From contig URXS01000070.1 in assembly GCA_900551885.1 (NCBI GenBank), forward strand, positions 1 through 10,015: a DNA stretch of 10,015 bases. Direction: 5' to 3'. Origin of the DNA: an uncultured Oscillibacter sp. (GTDB taxonomy: Bacteria > Bacillota > Clostridia > Oscillospirales > Oscillospiraceae). The position numbers and the translations under genes are program-made. Under the pieces are notes generated by a model. The model had not been told where the DNA came from, ran no database searches, and was given only the letters and a program-made list of their open reading frames with translations. Below, piece by piece: positions 7,150 to 10,015 of this stretch; position 1 is the first letter of the stretch, and each line of letters starts with the position of its first letter.

Positions 7150-8175
7150 TCAGCAATTTTCGGCTGTGAGAATGGGGCTGTCAGGATAGTAGCTGTCCTT
7201 CTTGGGCCGCTTGTGCTCCAAAACGGCGTCAAACAGCACAGACAGCGCCTTTCGGGTCTGGTAGGACAGGTTCTGATCAATGGTAAAATCCAGCACACCC
7301 TCCTGCAGCAGGGCCCGGATCTCCGGGCTGTTGTCGTGGGCCAGCAGCCGGATCCGGCCAGCCAGTCCCGCCCGGCGCAAAGCTTCGGCACAGGCGAGGA
7401 CACTGCGGTTAGCCATATAAATACACCGCAGATGCGGCTCCTCAGCCAGTGCGTCAGACACTGCGGAGAGTGTCTCATCATAAGTCTCGTGGGTGGCTGC
7501 AATCCGAACACCGCTTTTGGGAAACCCCAGCTCATTCAGGCGGTCCAGGAACCCGTCTGCCCGGCCCTTGTGGCCGGCGTACTCCGGCCCGGCATACACC
7601 AGCAGCACCCGGTCGCCAGGCTGCAGGAATTTGGAGGCGATCTCCCCGGCCACCCGGCCGGCCCGGTGGGCATCTTCTCCCACAAAGCACAGCCGCTCCG
7701 CGCCGGCGATATCAGAGTTGAAGGTCACCACCGGGATCCGCCGGTGAGACAGCTCCGTCAGCTTGCGGCGGATGGCAGGGCAATCCGAAGCGCACAGGGC
7801 GATGCCCTGGACGCCCTCCGTCTCCAGCTCCTCCAGATGCCGCAGGCACTCCGCCGTCCGCCCCTGGGAATAGGTCCGCACCGTGACGGAGAGGTTATAG
7901 TCCCGCCGCTCCTCCCGGAATCTGGTGATGCCGGCGGCAATGGCCTCCCCCACGTAGCCCTCCCACACCGGCTGCACCACCGCGAAGTGGCGGCTGGTGC
8001 CACTGAGGGCCAGGGCACTGGCCATGCGGTTGGGGTGGTAGTCCAGTTCCTCCATGACCTGAAGAACCCGCTCCCGTACCTCCGGTTTCACATAGGGGCG
8101 GTTATGGAGTACCCGGTCCACCGTTCCGATGGAAACCCCGGCCTGCTCCGCAATGATTTTAATGGTGGCCCGCAT
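7150..8175 (-). CDS. LacI-family transcriptional regulator with sugar-binding-type ligand domain
   Basis: A 341-residue cytoplasmic DNA-binding repressor or activator. The N-terminal helix-turn-helix is at about 4-25 (IKIIAEQAGVSIGTVDRVL), followed by the DNA-contacting stretch LDYHPNRMASALA (44-56, hinge helix). The rest is a periplasmic-binding-protein-like effector domain, with VTFNSD (150-155), FVGEDAHRAGRVAGE (164-178) and LLAHDNS (277-283) at typical ligand-contact positions. The recognition helix reads GTVDRVL where the commoner LacI form is STVSRVL; several Clostridia regulators with this type of ligand domain share it. The ATG at 8173-8175 has a GGAGG about ten bases upstream and starts right at the helix-turn-helix. 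The frame stays open upstream to 8367, but that part resembles no family sequence. No transporter or sugar enzyme is adjacent, so the effector and targets cannot be named. Confidence 0.92.
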   Translation of the reverse strand: MRATIKIIAEQAGVSIGTVDRVLHNRPYVKPEVRERVLQVMEELDYHPNRMASALALSGTSRHFAVVQPVWEGYVGEAIAAGITRFREERRDYNLSVTVRTYSQGRTAECLRHLEELETEGVQGIALCASDCPAIRRKLTELSHRRIPVVTFNSDIAGAERLCFVGEDAHRAGRVAGEIASKFLQPGDRVLLVYAGPEYAGHKGRADGFLDRLNELGFPKSGVRIAATHETYDETLSAVSDALAEEPHLRCIYMANRSVLACAEALRRAGLAGRIRLLAHDNSPEIRALLQEGVLDFTIDQNLSYQTRKALSVLFDAVLEHKRPKKDSYYPDSPILTAENC

Positions 8176-8224
8176 CCGGCCTCGTCCTCCCTCCAGCGCC
8201 AAAAACACACGCGAAAAAATGATG

Positions 8225-8253
8225 TATACAAATCCGGTTTTCCGTGCTATAAT
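8225..8253 (+). promoter_or_regulatory. Candidate promoter reading toward rnj
   Basis: A perfect -10 box TATAAT (8248-8253) is preceded by TG at the extended -10 position (TGCTATAAT). Seventeen bases upstream is TATACA (8225-8230), four of six matches to the -35 consensus. The predicted start is near 8260. Transcription would run through about 347 nt before the rnj ATG. It is the best promoter-like sequence I can find for rnj; nothing comparable lies nearer the gene. The -35 sits inside the 8-bp palindrome TGTATACA (8223-8230). Confidence 0.6.
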
Positions 8254-8255
8254 AC

Positions 8256-8271
8256 TGCAAAGCATTTTGCA
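8256..8271. promoter_or_regulatory. Palindromic operator-like site at the predicted rnj transcription start
   Basis: TGCAAA (8256-8261) and TTTGCA (8266-8271) are perfect inverted half-sites separated by GCAT. The 16-bp size and AT-rich half-sites resemble LacI-family operators, although the central CG step common in that family is missing. The site covers the predicted start of the rightward promoter and lies 80-95 bp upstream of the regulator start codon, so a protein bound here could block both directions. Assigning it to the adjacent regulator is inference. Confidence 0.4.
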
Positions 8272-8606
8272 AGGCGCCGTCTTTCCGCCGCTCAAAAGGC
8301 TGGCGGATCCTTGCGCCATCTGACAGCATATCAAATTTCGCGTCGAGAAGCAACCGCTTTTCCGCACTTTTTCTTTTGTATTTCACTGGGACGGAGCGCG
8401 ATTCCGTGTCAGTCAAATAAAACCTCCATATGGAACGACCACATGACGTGACCGAACCCCTGGCGGCGAAACGGGGCCGCGCAGGCAACGGGCGTCTCTT
8501 CTTTGCGTGCGCCTTTTTGGCCCACACGAGGAAACGTGCCTCGCCATGTCCGCGTACCAGGGAGGATTTCTACATATTTTGTATTTTAAAGGAGTATTAT
8601 CGATTT
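8260..8606 (+). promoter_or_regulatory. Long leader of rnj with several hairpins, no recognised gene
   Basis: This is most of the 431-bp stretch without a gene (8176-8606). Read toward rnj it can form: a hairpin at 8385-8413 (11-base arms ACTGGGACGGA/TCCGTGTCAGT, one mismatch and one G-U, 7-base loop); a hairpin at 8459-8485 (CCTGGCGGC/GCCGC-g-CAGG, nine pairs, one bulged G, loop GAAACGGG); a weak one at 8491-8513 (GGCG/CGCC, 15-base loop) followed by five T (8514-8518); and a small one at 8527-8543 (CGAGG/CCTCG). An AAAGGAG ribosome binding site (8588-8594) lies 12 bases before the ATG, in an AT-rich patch. I do not recognise a riboswitch, T-box, 6S, SRP or RNase P RNA. It may be an rnj control leader, or may contain a short separate RNA ending near 8518. 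Confidence 0.4.
8325..8353 (-). promoter_or_regulatory. Weak candidate promoter of the LacI-type regulator
   Basis: On the minus strand TTGCTT (8348-8353, three of six) is followed after 17 bases by TATGCT (8325-8330, four of six), with TG one base before it (TGATATGCT, an extended -10). The predicted start is near 8318, giving a leader of about 143 nt that crosses the 8256-8271 palindrome. If both promoters in this region are real they face each other and their transcripts overlap for about 60 bp. The boxes are poor matches, so this is tentative. Confidence 0.3.
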
Positions 8607-10015
8607 ATGGCAGAAAAACTGAAAATTATCCCTCTGGGCGGTCTGGATGAAATCGGCAAGAACATGACCGTCTACGAGTACGGCGGCGAGATCATCGTGG
8701 TGGACTGCGGCATGGCCTTCCCCGGGGACGACATGTACGGCATCGACTGCATCATTCCCGATGTCAGCTACCTGATCAAGAACCGGGCTCGAATCCGCGG
8801 GTTGTTCATCACCCACGGCCACGAGGACCATGTGGGCGCCATTCCCTACGTGCTCAAGCAGATCAACATGCCCATCTACTGCACCCGTTTCACGGCAGGC
8901 CTCATCAAGCTGAAGCTGGAGGAGCACGGCCTGGTCAAGAGCACCAAGCTCATCACTGTGGAGCCCGGCAAAACCGTCCGGGCCGGCAAGTTCAATGTGG
9001 AATTCATCCATGTGAACCACTCCATCGCCGACTCCGTGGCCTTCGCCATCCACACCAAGATGGGCACCGTGGTCCACACCGGCGACTTCAAGATCGACTC
9101 CACCCCCATTGACGGGGAGGTCATCGACCTGGCCCGCCTGGGTGAGCTGGGCAAGGAGGGCGTGCTGTGCCTGTGCGCCGATTCCACCAATGTGGAGCGG
9201 CCCGGCTTCACCCCATCGGAAAAGACCGTGGGCGCCACCTTCCAGCGACAGTTCCAGAACTGCGAGGAGCGGATCATTGTCACCACCTTCGCCTCTAACG
9301 TCCACCGCATCCAGCAGGTGCTGGACGCGGCCGCCGCCTGTGGCCGAAAGGTGGCCGTCACAGGCCGGTCCATGGAAAACATGATGAAGGTCTCCACAGA
9401 GCTGGGCTACATGAAGGTGCCCAAGAACACCCTGGTGGACATCAACAAGATCAAGGGTCTGCCCAAGAACAAACAGGTCATCGTCACCACCGGCTCCCAG
9501 GGCGAGGAGATGAGTGCCCTGTACCGCATGGCCTTCTCCACCCACAAGCAGGTGGAGATCGGCGCCGGGGACAAGGTCATCATCTCCGCCTCCGCCATTC
9601 CCGGCAATGAAGTCACCATCAGCCGGGTCATCAATGAGCTGTTCCGCAAGGGCGTGAAAGTCATCTATGACCGGGCCGACATGCTCCACGTCTCCGGCCA
9701 CGCCTGCCAGGAGGAGCTGAAGATCATCCACGCCCTGACCAAGCCCCGGTTCTTCATCCCCCTCCACGGCGAGCAGCGGATGCTGCAGATCCACTCCCAG
9801 CTGGCCCAGGACATGGGCATGGACCGCAACCACATCGCCATCGCCGACAACGGCGCCGTCATCGAGATCACCGCCAAGACCATTAAGGTGAACGGCTCCG
9901 TCCCCTCCGGCGAGGTGTACGTGGACGGCTCCGGCGTGGGCGACGTGGGCGCCGTGGTCATGCGGGACCGCAAGCGCCTGGCGGAGGACGGCATGGTGGT
10001 GGTGGTGCTGCCGGT
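8607..10015 (+). CDS. rnj: Ribonuclease J (N-terminal 469 residues, cut by window edge)
   Basis: RNase J is a zinc-dependent 5'-3' exonuclease and endonuclease of the metallo-beta-lactamase/beta-CASP class, acting in mRNA decay and rRNA maturation. The frame is open from ATG 8607 to the window end with no stop. It starts MAEKLKIIPLGGLDEIGKN, the usual RNase J opening. Zinc and catalytic motifs: HGHEDH (70-75; His70, His72, Asp74, His75), VNHSIADS (136-143; His138), HTGDFK (157-162; Asp160) and PLHGE (385-389; His387). Beta-CASP motifs: CADSTN (190-195), TGRSM (252-256), TTGSQGE (294-300) and HVSGHA (361-366), the 5'-phosphate pocket. The C-terminal domain is only partly present; the family is usually about 550 residues. 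The start is set by AAAGGAG 12 bases upstream. The frame also runs open upstream to 8421, with an ATG at 8430, but without a ribosome binding site or family resemblance. Confidence 0.97.
   Translation, partial: MAEKLKIIPLGGLDEIGKNMTVYEYGGEIIVVDCGMAFPGDDMYGIDCIIPDVSYLIKNRARIRGLFITHGHEDHVGAIPYVLKQINMPIYCTRFTAGLIKLKLEEHGLVKSTKLITVEPGKTVRAGKFNVEFIHVNHSIADSVAFAIHTKMGTVVHTGDFKIDSTPIDGEVIDLARLGELGKEGVLCLCADSTNVERPGFTPSEKTVGATFQRQFQNCEERIIVTTFASNVHRIQQVLDAAAACGRKVAVTGRSMENMMKVSTELGYMKVPKNTLVDINKIKGLPKNKQVIVTTGSQGEEMSALYRMAFSTHKQVEIGAGDKVIISASAIPGNEVTISRVINELFRKGVKVIYDRADMLHVSGHACQEELKIIHALTKPRFFIPLHGEQRMLQIHSQLAQDMGMDRNHIAIADNGAVIEITAKTIKVNGSVPSGEVYVDGSGVGDVGAVVMRDRKRLAEDGMVVVVLP

Noticed and set aside
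8176..8367. N-terminal 64-codon extension of the LacI-type regulator
   Set aside because: LacI proteins begin at the helix-turn-helix; the extension is unlike the family, would place coding sequence over the palindrome and promoter, and the ATG at 8175 has its own GGAGG.
5584..8451. Plus-strand open frames at 5584-7053 and 7132-8451
   Set aside because: They are antisense to gdpP and to the LacI-type regulator; the second also runs through the terminator-side spacer and the intergenic region without any recognisable protein sequence.
8440..8490. Search for tRNA-like, T-box, riboswitch, SRP, 6S or RNase P features in the rnj leader (for example GGGGTTCGGTC on the minus strand)
   Set aside because: The T-loop-like string lacks a tRNA cloverleaf around it, and none of the conserved cores of the known RNA classes that I can recall is present.
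8159..8527. Minus-strand frame of 122 codons across the regulator/rnj intergenic region
   Set aside because: It has no ribosome binding site or family resemblance, overlaps the regulator start in another frame, and is very rich in Arg, as expected of chance frames here.
8586..9833. Long minus-strand open frame (415 codons) opposite rnj, rich in His, Val, Asp and Gly
   Set aside because: It is the antisense shadow of rnj: the plus strand encodes all metallo-beta-lactamase and beta-CASP motifs of RNase J, while the minus frame resembles no protein family.
1..10015. CRISPR arrays, insertion sequences, prophage genes, toxin-antitoxin pairs or defence genes
   Set aside because: I saw no regularly spaced repeats, transposase-like proteins or terminal inverted repeats, and every long gene is a core housekeeping or regulatory gene in expected order.

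Overview
The window looks like a core-genome segment of a GC-rich Clostridia member, most likely the Oscillospiraceae (Flavonifractor/Lawsonibacter/Oscillibacter-like). This rests on Firmicutes-type gene order (gdpP-rplI-dnaB and tilS-hpt-ftsH), the presence of RNase J and GdpP, GGAGG-type ribosome binding sites, and third codon positions dominated by G and C. The genus is an inference. I see no insertion sequence, phage gene, CRISPR array, tRNA or rRNA.

Layout. From right to left on the minus strand, one probable operon runs gdpP - rplI - a small CxxC membrane protein - dnaB - tilS - hpt - ftsH (bases 7002 to 1; ftsH leaves the window before its protease domain). It starts at a good extended -10 promoter at 7047-7075. 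The genes are tightly packed: gaps of 31-38 bp, then 17-bp and 11-bp overlaps at dnaB/tilS and tilS/hpt, then a 72-bp gap holding an inverted repeat just before the ftsH ribosome binding site. Upstream of gdpP are a tandem-hairpin terminator and a LacI-type regulator (7150-8175, minus). A 431-bp non-coding stretch (8176-8606) separates the regulator from rnj (RNase J), which reads rightward and runs off the window. rnj has no stop codon inside the window and is overlaid by a long spurious antisense frame, so it is easy to miss.

How the genes fit together. The operon mixes housekeeping functions: c-di-AMP turnover (GdpP), ribosome assembly (bL9), replication fork unwinding (DnaB), tRNA-Ile lysidine synthesis (TilS), purine salvage (Hpt) and membrane protein quality control (FtsH). 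RNase J carries out 5'-end-dependent mRNA decay and rRNA maturation. The LacI-type regulator has no sugar operon beside it here, so its targets are unknown.

The parts that are not routine are: (i) the 431-bp regulator/rnj intergenic region, with a near-consensus promoter, a palindrome on its predicted start point and several hairpins in a roughly 350-nt rnj leader; (ii) an unassigned CxxC two-helix membrane protein inserted between rplI and dnaB; (iii) a His-to-Asn change in the glycine-rich DHHA1 motif of GdpP; and (iv) the inverted repeat abutting the ftsH ribosome binding site. I did not find a convincing undescribed multi-gene system.
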